Notes: a model not told the origin generated them from the sequence alone. A stretch of DNA of 56,137 nt from Chloroflexota bacterium (GCA_024232355.1 JAAEPW010000306.1:1-56137), one strand, 5' to 3'. Counted from the first letter of the stretch, positions 35,083 to 42,756 are shown. Translations and numbers: made by a program.

Positions 35083-35603
35083 GGCCTTACCTCGCGCATT
35101 TCGTTTAAGGCACTTTTGAGTTCTCCGATAGTCTGCCAGCCGGGATGTTCTCTATCCCCGCTTGGTTCAAACTCGGGCATAATGTCCTCTAGGTCGGCAA
35201 GCGCACGCTCGGCGGCATGGTACAATTCGATGATCTGATCGGCAGTTAAACAATGCTTTATCCTATTCTCTACCAGTTTGCTTGTTGCTTGCCGTACACC
35301 TGTCCACTCCACGGCAGTTACTGTCACTTCGCTGCAAGCTGTACACCAACCGATTGCGGCTTGTTCTAGGGTAATAAGTTGACCGCAATCAAAACATTCA
35401 ATCAATTCGTTACCCGTCGGGAGACTGCTTGCTGTCTCGGCTGGTGGGTTGTCAGGAAACACAATGATGATTTCCTCGCCGCAAGTCATGCACTGACCTG
35501 CAAGTTCGTCATCCAAGACGACTTGCGTGTGGCAACGGTCACAGGGAATCCACTTTACTCTACCCTTGTATGTTTTGACTTCTGAATTGTTGATATTTCC
35601 CAT
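35079..35603 (-). CDS. Double zinc-ribbon protein, 174 aa
   Basis: Two ribbon pairs: CDRC...CMTC at about residues 21-41 and CFDC...CTAC at about 70-90. They are followed by a helical part (ENRIKHCLTADQIIELY) and an acidic tail. Such proteins may bind nucleic acid or a partner. It sits with a strong AGGAGG site and ends by overlapping the HNH gene. Function unknown. Confidence 0.6.
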   Translation of the reverse strand: MGNINNSEVKTYKGRVKWIPCDRCHTQVVLDDELAGQCMTCGEEIIIVFPDNPPAETASSLPTGNELIECFDCGQLITLEQAAIGWCTACSEVTVTAVEWTGVRQATSKLVENRIKHCLTADQIIELYHAAERALADLEDIMPEFEPSGDREHPGWQTIGELKSALNEMREVRP

Positions 35604-35630
35604 AGTTTTCCTCCGGTGGGCAGTATCCTA

Positions 35631-35882
35631 TCACATCGTGAGATAGCCCGCTTCAAACAAACGATCAAAGTCCTCTATCAAAGATGGGATGCGGTGCATC
35701 TCCATCGCTTTACCGCAATCGGGACAGATGTTGTGGTCTGAGTTTCGCCCCAGTCGTATCAGTGGGGAGCAAACACAACATCCCGCGAGAAGCCGGGGGG
35801 CGTAAAGCATCGTCATCATTGCAACGTTGGCGGCTTCCTGGTCGGCTACGTTGCCGCCGATCTTGAGAAATGGTGAGTGCAT
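35631..35882 (-). CDS. Small zinc-ribbon protein, 83 aa
   Basis: Start chosen at ATG 35882 overlapping the methyltransferase stop (TGATG), with GGAG upstream; the longer frame upstream is shadow. Contains CCVCSPLIRLG and CPDCGKAME, a ribbon pair, and a helical MHSPFLKIGGNVADQEAANVA beginning. Function unknown. Confidence 0.55.
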   Translation of the reverse strand: MHSPFLKIGGNVADQEAANVAMMTMLYAPRLLAGCCVCSPLIRLGRNSDHNICPDCGKAMEMHRIPSLIEDFDRLFEAGYLTM

Positions 35883-36670
35883 CAGGCTCCACCTTTCTTG
35901 ATCGAGAATACGTACTCGTGATTGAAGGTTGTCGCGCCAGCTTTGAATAGCCGCGCCTTCATCAAGTTCGCTCGATGAGCGTTGTGGCGGTTTCCTTCGA
36001 TTTTTTTGACGACCGTCGCGGTGAGCACAGCGTCCTCGATGCACTCCATCGCCACCTTCATACACTCAAAGCCCAGGGGGAAATAGCCGTAGGGGTCGCC
36101 GGTGGCTTTGGCTTGCTCCCGCGTCACCCAGATGTCGCCGATCACCAGGCCCAGGTACCCGCCGGGGCGCAGGTGACGGTTGATGTTCTGACAGACCGCA
36201 TCGAACTGGATCAGGAACTCGCCAACATTGGGACAGTTGCTCAGGTCGGCAGGGTTATCGCTGAAGCGAATAATAGAGTGGTACGGCGGGTGGGCGATGA
36301 CCAGGTTAAAATGCCAGAGCGGCCATCTATCAAGAGGATAGCTCGGGTTCTCCACAAGCGTTGGATCTGATGCACTGAAAATATGAGCCGATCTTGCATC
36401 CGAGCAAAGAATATGCTCATTCGTAGGATTAAGGTCTGTCAAAAAGCTCTTGCGCCCGAGGCGATCCGCTACCAACTTGGTCGTTCCGCTACCCGCGAAG
36501 CAATCCCACACTCGGTCCCCGGGATCTGTATGTCTCAACAGCAATCCCTCAACGACGGCGGGGATGAAACCGCCGTGAAACTCTAATTTTCGATCATCGT
36601 CTCTCTCCATTGTCCATAAGCTGGAGAGGTATCCTTTCTCGTTGGCGATGCGCCAGGGTTTATCGGTCAT
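35882..36670 (-). CDS. N6/N4 amino-methyltransferase
   Basis: 262 residues. VWDCFAGSGTTKLVADR (AdoMet motif I, about 55-70) and IAHPPYH (catalytic motif IV, 127-130) mark a DNA amino-methyltransferase of the adenine-N6/cytosine-N4 type. Motif IV is HPPY rather than the common DPPY or SPPY. It is independent of the Dam gene at 25912, so the phage codes for two amino-methylases. No restriction partner is seen next to it. Confidence 0.8.
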   Translation of the reverse strand: MTDKPWRIANEKGYLSSLWTMERDDDRKLEFHGGFIPAVVEGLLLRHTDPGDRVWDCFAGSGTTKLVADRLGRKSFLTDLNPTNEHILCSDARSAHIFSASDPTLVENPSYPLDRWPLWHFNLVIAHPPYHSIIRFSDNPADLSNCPNVGEFLIQFDAVCQNINRHLRPGGYLGLVIGDIWVTREQAKATGDPYGYFPLGFECMKVAMECIEDAVLTATVVKKIEGNRHNAHRANLMKARLFKAGATTFNHEYVFSIKKGGA

Positions 36671-36974
36671 TCGGACTCTCCTTTTGCTCTACATCATCCG
36701 CGATTGTGATAATCCAATAGTAGGCTGCATCATCACAACTCATCTGAACACCCACGTGAGCAATGCGGAAGCCATCGTATAAATCGCCAACTTTTCCAGG
36801 TTGATTTGGATCATTGAATTTATGTAGTGCGTTGAATGTTAATCCTGATTCGTCATCTGTTTCCGGCGATTGATAAACCCACTCATCACAATCTTCATAT
36901 TCGTCGCCACCATGGAAAAAACTTACAATGGGCAGATTTGGTTGTGGTTCTATTTTTTGCATTATTTTTGACAT
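36660..36974 (-). CDS. Hypothetical acidic protein, 104 aa
   Basis: ATG 36974 (preceded by AGGA) is chosen over the GTG three bases earlier. Acidic protein with EYEDCDEWVYQSPETDDES. The start lies just after the P3 palindrome region. Overlaps the methyltransferase gene by 11 bases. Function unknown. Confidence 0.5.
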   Translation of the reverse strand: MSKIMQKIEPQPNLPIVSFFHGGDEYEDCDEWVYQSPETDDESGLTFNALHKFNDPNQPGKVGDLYDGFRIAHVGVQMSCDDAAYYWIITIADDVEQKESPNDR

Positions 36975-37012
36975 CACTTGATTCCTTTATGCTTATTGAT
37001 AACCGTGGCGGA

Positions 37013-37039
37013 GGCTGCTCTGGGCCTCAGAGAGCAGCC
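37013..37039 (-). promoter_or_regulatory. Hairpin upstream of the 36660 gene
   Basis: Stem GGCTGCTCT (37013-37021) with AGAGCAGCC (37031-37039), loop of nine. It lies in the 187-base gap 36975-37161 with the third 24-base palindrome. The gap holds no credible gene. Confidence 0.55.
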
Positions 37040-37113
37040 CCCACCGGTTTGGAGGTGCAAATTGAGTTGGAGGTGCGACGAGGCCCTACTAGCCGGGCGC
37101 TGGCGTCAGATTC

Positions 37114-37137
37114 TATCTGGTACATATGGACCAGATA
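37114..37137. repeat. 24-base palindrome, copy 3 (TATCT...AGATA family)
   Basis: TATCTGGTACA (37114-37124), TA, TGGACCAGATA (37127-37137): 10 of 11 pairs match, one A/G mismatch. It lies in the gap between the genes ending at 37162 and starting at 36974, on early transcripts. Confidence 0.7.
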
Positions 37138-37161
37138 GCCCCCGCGCAGTTTCCGGGCTGG

Positions 37162-37338
37162 CTACTCTACAGTCATAACTTTGTATACGTAACGAACTTT
37201 GACACGCTCGCGCTTCTCAATGTAGATTGTCTCGTCACAGTCGGGACAGTGATTATATCCATCACTGTCAACTTTTTGTTTCCGATATATCTTCCGAACG
37301 TTAATCCTGTTCTTACAATATGGACATTTCTTTTTCAT
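37162..37338 (-). CDS. Small zinc-ribbon protein, 58 aa
   Basis: Start chosen at ATG 37338 with AGAGGA upstream; the in-frame ATG at 37377 lies at the hairpin before it. MKKKCPYCKNR and HCPDCDE give a CxxC...CxxC ribbon, with a basic and aromatic rest (VKVRYVYKVMTVE). A small nucleic-acid-binding protein is likely. Confidence 0.5.
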   Translation of the reverse strand: MKKKCPYCKNRINVRKIYRKQKVDSDGYNHCPDCDETIYIEKRERVKVRYVYKVMTVE

Positions 37339-37359
37339 TTGTTTTCCTCTCATTGTTTT

Positions 37360-37376
37360 ATTGGCGTAGCCAGTCA
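37360..37376. repeat. TTGGC...GCCAGTCA hairpin, copy 1
   Basis: TGGC (37362-37365), GTA, GCCA (37369-37372), followed by GTCA. In the 5' leader of the zinc-ribbon gene on the - strand. One of four copies in the early region. Confidence 0.55.
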
Positions 37377-37383
37377 ATGCCTG

Positions 37384-38025
37384 TCAGCTTCCGGCGGGCA
37401 TCAGCGACATCCGCAGCGGTGCCACTGGCTCTGGTACGATCCCCTCTATCGTTTTCCAAATCTCGTGACCGGCGGGAAACTTCCACACGCCCCTGCCCTT
37501 CCACTCCAGGACGAAGCGGGCAAGCTGCTCCTTTGCTGACAGTCCCATCTCCCGATGTACGATCATCTTGGGCTTGATGTAGGCCATCCCTTGTAGGCCC
37601 ACGTCGGTGAACTTTTCCTCGATGCTCAACCAGTCCACCCAGGGGACGAGGTACGCCTGGCGGGGGCAGTCCTTTGATCTGATCCCCTTGCCGAACCATA
37701 ACCACAACCAGCACTTGAGTGCCCAGTCAGGATTGTACAGGCCGTTGGTATCCCTGGTGTCGATGGGCGGCCCGTAGGCCAGCCAGTTCCGTTGGTCCTC
37801 ACTGATCTTGGCAAAGTTGAAATTGGTCTTGCTGTTACCGTCAGCGTACTTGGCTTCTATCCAGAAGTGGGTGCCGGTCAGTGATAGGGTGGGGGAACCG
37901 TAGACACAGTAATCTGGTCTCCCCGACGGGGTGACACCAGGGATGTCAATCCGTTTCTCGGCGTATAGGCCGACGGTGCCGAACGAGCGTACTATCTCTG
38001 GGCCGCAGGTTCTTTCATTGGGCAT
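37384..38025 (-). CDS. PD-(D/E)XK nuclease, Holliday-junction resolvase-like
   Basis: 213 residues. RPDYCVYG gives Asp38, FWIEAKYA gives Glu57 and Lys59, and SEDQRNWL gives a Gln motif, the PD-(D/E)XK core. The C-terminal part has Trp-rich sequence. Such nucleases resolve branched DNA in phages. It sits between recombination and methylation genes. RBS AAGGAG before ATG 38025. Confidence 0.65.
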   Translation of the reverse strand: MPNERTCGPEIVRSFGTVGLYAEKRIDIPGVTPSGRPDYCVYGSPTLSLTGTHFWIEAKYADGNSKTNFNFAKISEDQRNWLAYGPPIDTRDTNGLYNPDWALKCWLWLWFGKGIRSKDCPRQAYLVPWVDWLSIEEKFTDVGLQGMAYIKPKMIVHREMGLSAKEQLARFVLEWKGRGVWKFPAGHEIWKTIEGIVPEPVAPLRMSLMPAGS

Positions 38026-38524
38026 TGGTTTGCTCCTTATGCTTTAAATACATACCGGCTACTAGTCTGGGCTTGATGTCCCAGAGCCATTCATCTGTCC
38101 AAAGGAATTGACTTAACTCTCGTGTGTAGCTAACGCTTTCGTTATGACTCCAGGGTTCGAGCTTGACCATAGACGTTCCATCTTGGAAAAATACCGTTTT
38201 GGGCATGTGGTCAATGTGGTAATGACAAAAGCTTTCCGGTCGTAATATACTGGCTATATCTATTGATCTACTCCAATCGACAAAGCTTCTAGCGTAAGCC
38301 CGTTCCCACGTGAGCCGCTGTTGTTCCTCGTCGTATGGACCATATTCACCAGACCACTGATATGCTTTTACGTACTCCACTGAGCTATCAGCGTTAAAGC
38401 TGGCTATTTTCTTGATGGGAAGGCAGTATGATGCGTTGCTATCGCTGGCCTGAATCTTGATCTTGGATATTAGCCTGAATCGCATCATTAGTCTTTCTGT
38501 TAGAGAGTATCTCTTACGTGGCAT
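38015..38524 (-). CDS. Hypothetical protein, 169 aa
   Basis: Start chosen at ATG 38524, overlapping the end of the 38514 gene; a longer upstream frame would lie inside that gene. Trp/Tyr-rich (AYQWSGEYGPYDEEQQR; LWTDEWLWDIKPRL), with a basic N-terminus. No motif of known function. Overlaps the nuclease gene by 11 bases. Confidence 0.5.
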   Translation of the reverse strand: MPRKRYSLTERLMMRFRLISKIKIQASDSNASYCLPIKKIASFNADSSVEYVKAYQWSGEYGPYDEEQQRLTWERAYARSFVDWSRSIDIASILRPESFCHYHIDHMPKTVFFQDGTSMVKLEPWSHNESVSYTRELSQFLWTDEWLWDIKPRLVAGMYLKHKEQTNAQ

Positions 38525-38828
38525 TAGTTTGCTCTTCGTTAGGGCCGATCCATTCTTTCGTGTTCGCATCCCAATGATAAACAGTTGCGTTGTCGTCATA
38601 TACTACCCTGGCGAGATTATTTTTGGGTATGCTTGGGTGATCCACTACCACCTTGGTGATTAGGAAGAACGAATGGCAGAGATCATTAAAGCCCTTTTTT
38701 TGTAGAGCGGTGTCTTTCGCCCAGGCTATAGCGCGGCCAATGGATGATGCACAGTGGCAAGTCATCACGCTTATATGGCCGGTTTCAGAGTCTCGGCTGT
38801 GAAAGTTCACCAGGTAGACGTCACTCAT
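38514..38828 (-). CDS. Hypothetical protein, 104 aa
   Basis: Mixed protein starting MSDVYLVNFHSRDSETGH with a Cys/His pair (TCHC). Its ATG overlaps the stop of a 14-residue open frame upstream (38825-38869). Function unknown. Confidence 0.5.
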   Translation of the reverse strand: MSDVYLVNFHSRDSETGHISVMTCHCASSIGRAIAWAKDTALQKKGFNDLCHSFFLITKVVVDHPSIPKNNLARVVYDDNATVYHWDANTKEWIGPNEEQTNAT

Positions 38829-38869
38829 TGGGGGTGTTCCTCCGTTGATGTTACTACTTTTACCTTCAT
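38825..38869 (-). CDS. 14-codon leader open reading frame
   Basis: AAGGAG sits seven bases before ATG at 38869. The frame of 14 codons (MKVKVVTSTEEHPQ) ends in a TGA that overlaps the next gene's ATG. A good ribosome site feeding a tiny peptide that stops on the next start suggests translational coupling or attenuation. Confidence 0.4.
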   Translation of the reverse strand: MKVKVVTSTEEHPQ

Positions 38870-38886
38870 CGGTTACTCCTTCTCGT

Positions 38887-40572
38887 TTAACTTAGACTTT
38901 CTCTCACGGCTCCTACCAGGAACTCGGCCACCGGTGGCGATACAGCCCCGCCGATTTGCTTGACTTGTTCTCGCTTGGTCCCGAGGACATCATAGCTATG
39001 TGGGAATCCCTGAGCGTTCTTGCATTCGTGTGGCGCAAACATTCTGAAGCCGCAATCATCCACGTCGATGTTCTCTGGTTGCGCCAGGTACTTGTGATCT
39101 CCTGTCAGCACTGTGGATAATGGTTCGTCGATCGCTGTGGGCCTGTTGTTCGATTGCATATTCACGACGAAGGCGTGCCGGTCCACCGTGGTCACTGTTG
39201 GCAAAGGGTCGGTGATCGGTTTTGCTCCATCGCCCTCGCTGTAGTAACTTGTGATGAATGGGGTTTGCGGCATTACCAATGCTAGTCTGTTGTCGCATAC
39301 CACTGTAGGAGTTGGGGCGTCCAGGCCATGCTGGTTGTTATCCCTGTTGTAATAGCTATAGAGAAACCCCGGCGACAACATTAGTAGCCCGCTCTTTATC
39401 CCTCCGGCCGTGACAGTGTTCACTGGCTCGGTTACCTGGCGGCAGTCTCCATTCTTGTACATCTCGACCAGTAATACGGCTGGCGCGCCCGCTGTGGTCA
39501 GTGTGGACACCGGCCTACTGGCAGGGAAAGCGTGAACATATTTGGGATCAGCTTTCATCGGGACAATAAAGGCGGCACTTTGCCGTGTCGTTTGTGTCAT
39601 CATTGGCGCTGTAACTGGTATAGAATGATGATGCTTTGATTGTGTATGCGATAGATTCGCCACCAGAGGCTGTATGCCAAACTTTTCCAGGCCAATTCTT
39701 ACACGTCTGAGCGTGTTCGGTCTCAGTGGTCTATCTCGGTCACCTATTCTGGTGATGGGGATGGACCAGTCCACGGCATTCCAGGCTGCATAGTAGTATG
39801 GTTCCACCCGGCCTGGTTGTCGGATGCTTCGCTTGTGCTGACACGTTGGACAGGCATAGTAATACTGGCCGCGCTTCCCCGTAGTGTCGTACAGGCCTTG
39901 TGGGAACACGGCTTTCTTGAACACCTGGACAGCTCTGACATTCTCCCTGCAGGTCTCGCACCAGGCTTGGGGTCTAAAGTTCAGATCGGGTGCCTTGTTG
40001 CCCTTCTTCCAGAACACGGTGTACCAACGGTCCCGGTTCTGAGGGGCATAGGTTGATTGCCCATTCATCGGGTGAAAGAACATCGAATTGAAATAGCAAG
40101 TGTGGGACTCGTATCCCATCTTCCACATTTCGGCAAACCACTGTGACAGAGGCGGCCAGTACTTGATGTCCACCACGTTCTCCACAATGACGACCTCGTA
40201 ACGGTGATGTCTCGTGAAGGTGACCACTTGCTGCATCGTGGCGCGGGATCGTACACCGCTAGGGTCTCTTTCTTTCCACATGTCAAGCTGCTCGATAGGC
40301 CGTAATACACTCCTGCCACTTGCGCGAGTCTGCCATGTACACGATGGGCTGAACCAAGCAAACAATGTCCGTGGGAACCGGCGCGGATCAGCTTCCAGCA
40401 AGTCAGTCAGATAATGACGGGTATGCGGATGGTTGTGCTGGTGCGTTTCGATAGCCCTGTCCCAGTGATTAGCAGCCATTACGACTATGGCACCAGCTTG
40501 TTCTGCTCCCTTGCTACTGCCACCGGCCCCGCAGTAATGGTCTGACATGGTAAGTAGGGTTCCGAGATTCAT
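38887..40572 (-). CDS. C5-cytosine DNA methyltransferase, 561 aa
   Basis: Motif I (SDHYCGAGGSSKGAEQAG), motif IV with catalytic Cys78 (FSPSCTWQ), motif VI (IVENVVD, Glu131-Asn132-Val133), the QNRDR motif at 178-182, and the closing VSPPVAE motif are all present. The variable region has an extra zinc-ribbon (CETCRE...CPTCQHK) and repeats of the PxxTVT type. It methylates cytosine C5. The SPSC form of motif IV is a variation of the usual PPC. ATG overlaps the stop of the small upstream gene (ATGA). No nuclease partner is seen. Confidence 0.9.
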   Translation of the reverse strand: MNLGTLLTMSDHYCGAGGSSKGAEQAGAIVVMAANHWDRAIETHQHNHPHTRHYLTDLLEADPRRFPRTLFAWFSPSCTWQTRASGRSVLRPIEQLDMWKERDPSGVRSRATMQQVVTFTRHHRYEVVIVENVVDIKYWPPLSQWFAEMWKMGYESHTCYFNSMFFHPMNGQSTYAPQNRDRWYTVFWKKGNKAPDLNFRPQAWCETCRENVRAVQVFKKAVFPQGLYDTTGKRGQYYYACPTCQHKRSIRQPGRVEPYYYAAWNAVDWSIPITRIGDRDRPLRPNTLRRVRIGLEKFGIQPLVANLSHTQSKHHHSIPVTAPMMTQTTRQSAAFIVPMKADPKYVHAFPASRPVSTLTTAGAPAVLLVEMYKNGDCRQVTEPVNTVTAGGIKSGLLMLSPGFLYSYYNRDNNQHGLDAPTPTVVCDNRLALVMPQTPFITSYYSEGDGAKPITDPLPTVTTVDRHAFVVNMQSNNRPTAIDEPLSTVLTGDHKYLAQPENIDVDDCGFRMFAPHECKNAQGFPHSYDVLGTKREQVKQIGGAVSPPVAEFLVGAVRESLS

Positions 40573-40721
40573 TCCAGTAGGTCCTTGTTAGGGAGATGAG
40601 TGGCCTTCACACAGGGGTGGGTAGGCAGAGCTTTCACCGAGTCCAGGAATGCCTTGCGGTTGCAGAACCCCGCAGATGCAAACAACTTCGGGGACTGGTC
40701 CATATACGTGTCGTGTATCAA
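40569..40721 (-). CDS. Small protein, TTG start, 50 aa
   Basis: AAGGAGG lies six bases before a TTG at 40721; the frame runs to TGA that overlaps the methyltransferase ATG (ATGA). The product (MIHDTYMDQSPKLFASAGF) is basic with one Cys pair. It overlaps the coiled-coil frame at 40588-40893. The coupling signals make it believable. Function unknown. Confidence 0.4.
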   Translation of the reverse strand: MIHDTYMDQSPKLFASAGFCNRKAFLDSVKALPTHPCVKATHLPNKDLLE

Positions 40722-40893
40722 CGTTTCCTCCTTGTAGTTGTATTTCCAGGTGCGAGAGCCTGGCACGGAGAAGGGCAATCTCCTGCTGGGCGAGGGCGAG
40801 TTGCTTATTCCTCAGCTGTAGCTGATTGTGCAACCAATCGACTTCTGTTTTCGGGAGAACAGTTAGCTCCTGGCTATCGAGAATATGGGTCAT
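40588..40893 (-). CDS. Coiled-coil protein, 101 aa
   Basis: ATG 40893 overlaps the upstream stop (ATGA). Residues 15-58 form a coiled coil (NKQLALAQQEIALLRARLSH). The second half (GPVPEVVCICGVLQPQG) is in the region that overlaps the 40569-40721 frame and may not be real sequence conserved as protein. Confidence 0.4.
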   Translation of the reverse strand: MTHILDSQELTVLPKTEVDWLHNQLQLRNKQLALAQQEIALLRARLSHLEIQLQGGNVDTRHVYGPVPEVVCICGVLQPQGIPGLGESSAYPPLCEGHSSP

Positions 40894-41354
40894 TTTGCCT
40901 TCAACTCCCGAAGGCTTGTTTCAAGTTCGTCGATCTGCTCTTTCTTTTTGCGCCGGGCTTCCATTCTGATCTGTGCCATACGCTTGTAGACTGGAAGCCT
41001 GAGATGCTCCGGCAACTCTGCGACAACATTGCATATTCTCTTTCGCGTGTGATCGAGGGTACACATGTCGAGGCCGAGAATGCGAAGCGTTCCAATTCTG
41101 ACCGGACCAATGTCAACATAAGCACCAGCGGTGTGTATCCCAACACTAATGTCAGTTGACCGTCCGATGTTGTCATAGTCCACACAAATTTCGTAGAAGC
41201 AGCCGGTCTTGTCAACGGTGGTTATCCCGCCGTTCCACATCGTCGTATGCAAAGCGCGATACCAGGATATGTCAGGAAAGGCTTCCTGTTCTATTTCTAA
41301 TGCATCGGCTATTGCTCTCAGCTTTTCGATCAGGTTTTTTGTATCACCTGGCAT
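40890..41354 (-). CDS. Hypothetical protein, 154 aa
   Basis: GGAGG before ATG 41354. Helical ends (NLIEKLRAIADALEIEQ; ARRKKKEQIDELETSLREL) around a beta core. It overlaps the zinc-ribbon gene by 11 bases and the coiled-coil gene by four, in the middle of the early operon. Function unknown. Confidence 0.55.
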   Translation of the reverse strand: MPGDTKNLIEKLRAIADALEIEQEAFPDISWYRALHTTMWNGGITTVDKTGCFYEICVDYDNIGRSTDISVGIHTAGAYVDIGPVRIGTLRILGLDMCTLDHTRKRICNVVAELPEHLRLPVYKRMAQIRMEARRKKKEQIDELETSLRELKAK

Positions 41355-41595
41355 TAGTCATCCTCCGCCGCATCAGATACCGGTTATCCACTCGCCTGGG
41401 ACATTCCAGGGTAAAGCTGATCGTGTGCCCATTCTGACACTCGCATGAGCGCGTGACTGCACCATGTGTCTGGATGAGTGCCCAGTCTGTCATATTGACC
41501 GGGACGAACACGGCGGTGCGCTTCATCCCCTTGCACGTTGGACAGTTGTACACGTTCATCCCTGCTACTGCTTTGCGACTCAGTTGATTTTGCAT
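41344..41595 (-). CDS. Zinc-ribbon-like protein, 83 aa
   Basis: AAGGAGG before ATG. CPTCKGMKR, then CECQNGHTI give a C...C...C...H ribbon, and the C-terminal part is basic (RRVDNRYLMRRRM). Likely nucleic-acid-binding. It is the first gene after the tRNA-like sequence and the fourth palindrome. Confidence 0.5.
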   Translation of the reverse strand: MQNQLSRKAVAGMNVYNCPTCKGMKRTAVFVPVNMTDWALIQTHGAVTRSCECQNGHTISFTLECPRRVDNRYLMRRRMTNAR

Positions 41596-41620
41596 TGTGC
41601 CTCCTTGATATGATTGGTGC

Positions 41621-41644
41621 TATCTATTACAAATGTAATAGATG
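41621..41644. repeat. 24-base palindrome, copy 4 (TATCT...AGATA family)
   Basis: TATCTATTACA (41621-41631), AA, TGTAATAGATG (41634-41644): ten pairs plus a terminal T-G, which is a wobble in RNA. It lies 14 bases beyond the tRNA-like 3' end on the - strand and before the 41595 start. Confidence 0.7.
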
Positions 41645-41658
41645 CGTTGATGGGAAGT

Positions 41659-41768
41659 GGGGTAGGCGGGAATCGAACCCGCTGGTGTGACCAGCACCTC
41701 GGCCAAGCGACCACCATTTGTCATTGGCGGTCTGAGGCCGTGTTTTGTACCAACTGAACTACTACCCC
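41659..41768 (-). tRNA. tRNA-like gene with abnormal anticodon region
   Basis: 110 bases. Acceptor stem GGGGTAG/CTACCCC (7 pairs), D arm with GTT...AAC and a GG in the loop, and T arm GCGGG-TTCGATT-CCCGC are all clear. The 3' discriminator is A and CCA is not encoded. Between D and T arms are 59 bases instead of about 20-40. CGGCC and GGCCG could form the anticodon stem, but the loop is 31 bases and holds an inner hairpin (GACCGCCA...TGGTGGTC). If that 24-base inner hairpin were removed the loop would be seven bases. A variable arm of about 17 bases remains. Anticodon unresolved (CAG and TCA both possible in other foldings). Confidence 0.6.
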
Positions 41769-41784
41769 AAGTTGATCAAGTTCT

Positions 41785-41806
41785 ATTGGCCCGTCAGGGC
41801 CAGTCA
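41785..41806. repeat. TTGGC...GCCAGTCA hairpin, copy 2
   Basis: TGGCCC (41787-41792), GTCA, GGGCCA (41797-41802), followed by GTCA. It is 5' of the tRNA-like gene on the - strand. Confidence 0.55.
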
Positions 41807-41861
41807 GCGCGAGAATATTACCAGGTTTGAGCCGCGCTGTCTTTGTGCAAAATGGAGATTT

Positions 41862-42755
41862 TCACCTGAACACTTCTCGAAGTGGGCGTAGCGACGAATG
41901 GACATACATCGGTGATCTGATTTTGGCGAATGGCCCATAGCGTCCAAATCCTTGCTCTCGGCGTAATAGCTCATCCACATGACAAGCTCGTTCAAACGCT
42001 GGCGGTTCCACCGCTATCATCTGCCACCATTCGTCATCATTGCGATTAGGGCAGAAAACACACGACGATCTACGAGGGACAGGCTTATCTTTTCTACGCC
42101 AGTAGTCAGCGCAATTTTCTCTTGTCCACCCAAGTTCCATCAATGGATAGTAGGGAATTTGCCATTTGATTTGTTTCTCGCTCCATAAACGGCGGGTCTC
42201 GTCTATTGTGTACCCGATCCAGGTTTGTACGCCGAGTTTTCGCGGGAATCTGCTAAAGCGCCACTGTCCAAAATGCTGGGGACCGCACCATTCCTCGATC
42301 TTGAATGTCAGTATGTCTTGCTCATGTAACCAGAGCTTGGTTTGTTTTTGGCTAGGGGTAATCTTGAAATAATCGGTACATTGGCGATCAAGACGGCCTG
42401 GCCTTTTTTTGCCGGATGCTAACCAAAAAGGCGGAGATCCATGACAAGCACCAGTCATAACGTTATCGAAAGGATGACAAGAGTACCCTGTTTCGATGAA
42501 CTCAATACCTAAAGTTCTAGCCAGTCTTCGAGCATACCCTATCCATTGGTATGTCCATGCTGGTTCTGCACGGGTGTCAGAAAAGATGATGACGTCTGGG
42601 CGTTTGGCAATAACGCCGTCGGCTATCAGTTCAAGAATGGTGAGACTGTCCAAGCCGCCGCCGAACAGGAATACATCCGCGAGAATCTCTCTCCCTCGAG
42701 GATTGCGGTTCTCTTCAGTTAGTGGTGACAGTATTGGCAGCCATTGCTGATACAT
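41862..42755 (-). CDS. PAPS-reductase-like PP-loop protein
   Basis: 297 residues. FGGGLDSL (31-38) is the PP-loop pyrophosphatase motif, with FSDTRAEPAWTY after it, as in phosphoadenosine-phosphosulfate reductase-like proteins. CVFCPNRNDDEWW near the end adds a Cys pair typical of the phage group. Relatives work in sulfur transfer, and some (DndC-like) in DNA phosphorothioation. No other Dnd protein is seen here. Alternatively it supports host sulfate metabolism. RBS AGGA before ATG. Confidence 0.8.
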   Translation of the reverse strand: MYQQWLPILSPLTEENRNPRGREILADVFLFGGGLDSLTILELIADGVIAKRPDVIIFSDTRAEPAWTYQWIGYARRLARTLGIEFIETGYSCHPFDNVMTGACHGSPPFWLASGKKRPGRLDRQCTDYFKITPSQKQTKLWLHEQDILTFKIEEWCGPQHFGQWRFSRFPRKLGVQTWIGYTIDETRRLWSEKQIKWQIPYYPLMELGWTRENCADYWRRKDKPVPRRSSCVFCPNRNDDEWWQMIAVEPPAFERACHVDELLRREQGFGRYGPFAKIRSPMYVHSSLRPLREVFR

Positions 42756-42756
42756 T

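Noticed and set aside
35618..35645. TATC...GATA imperfect repeat at the end of the 35631 gene
   Set aside because: Only 17 bases with a mismatch in the stem; it does not fit the 24-base pattern.
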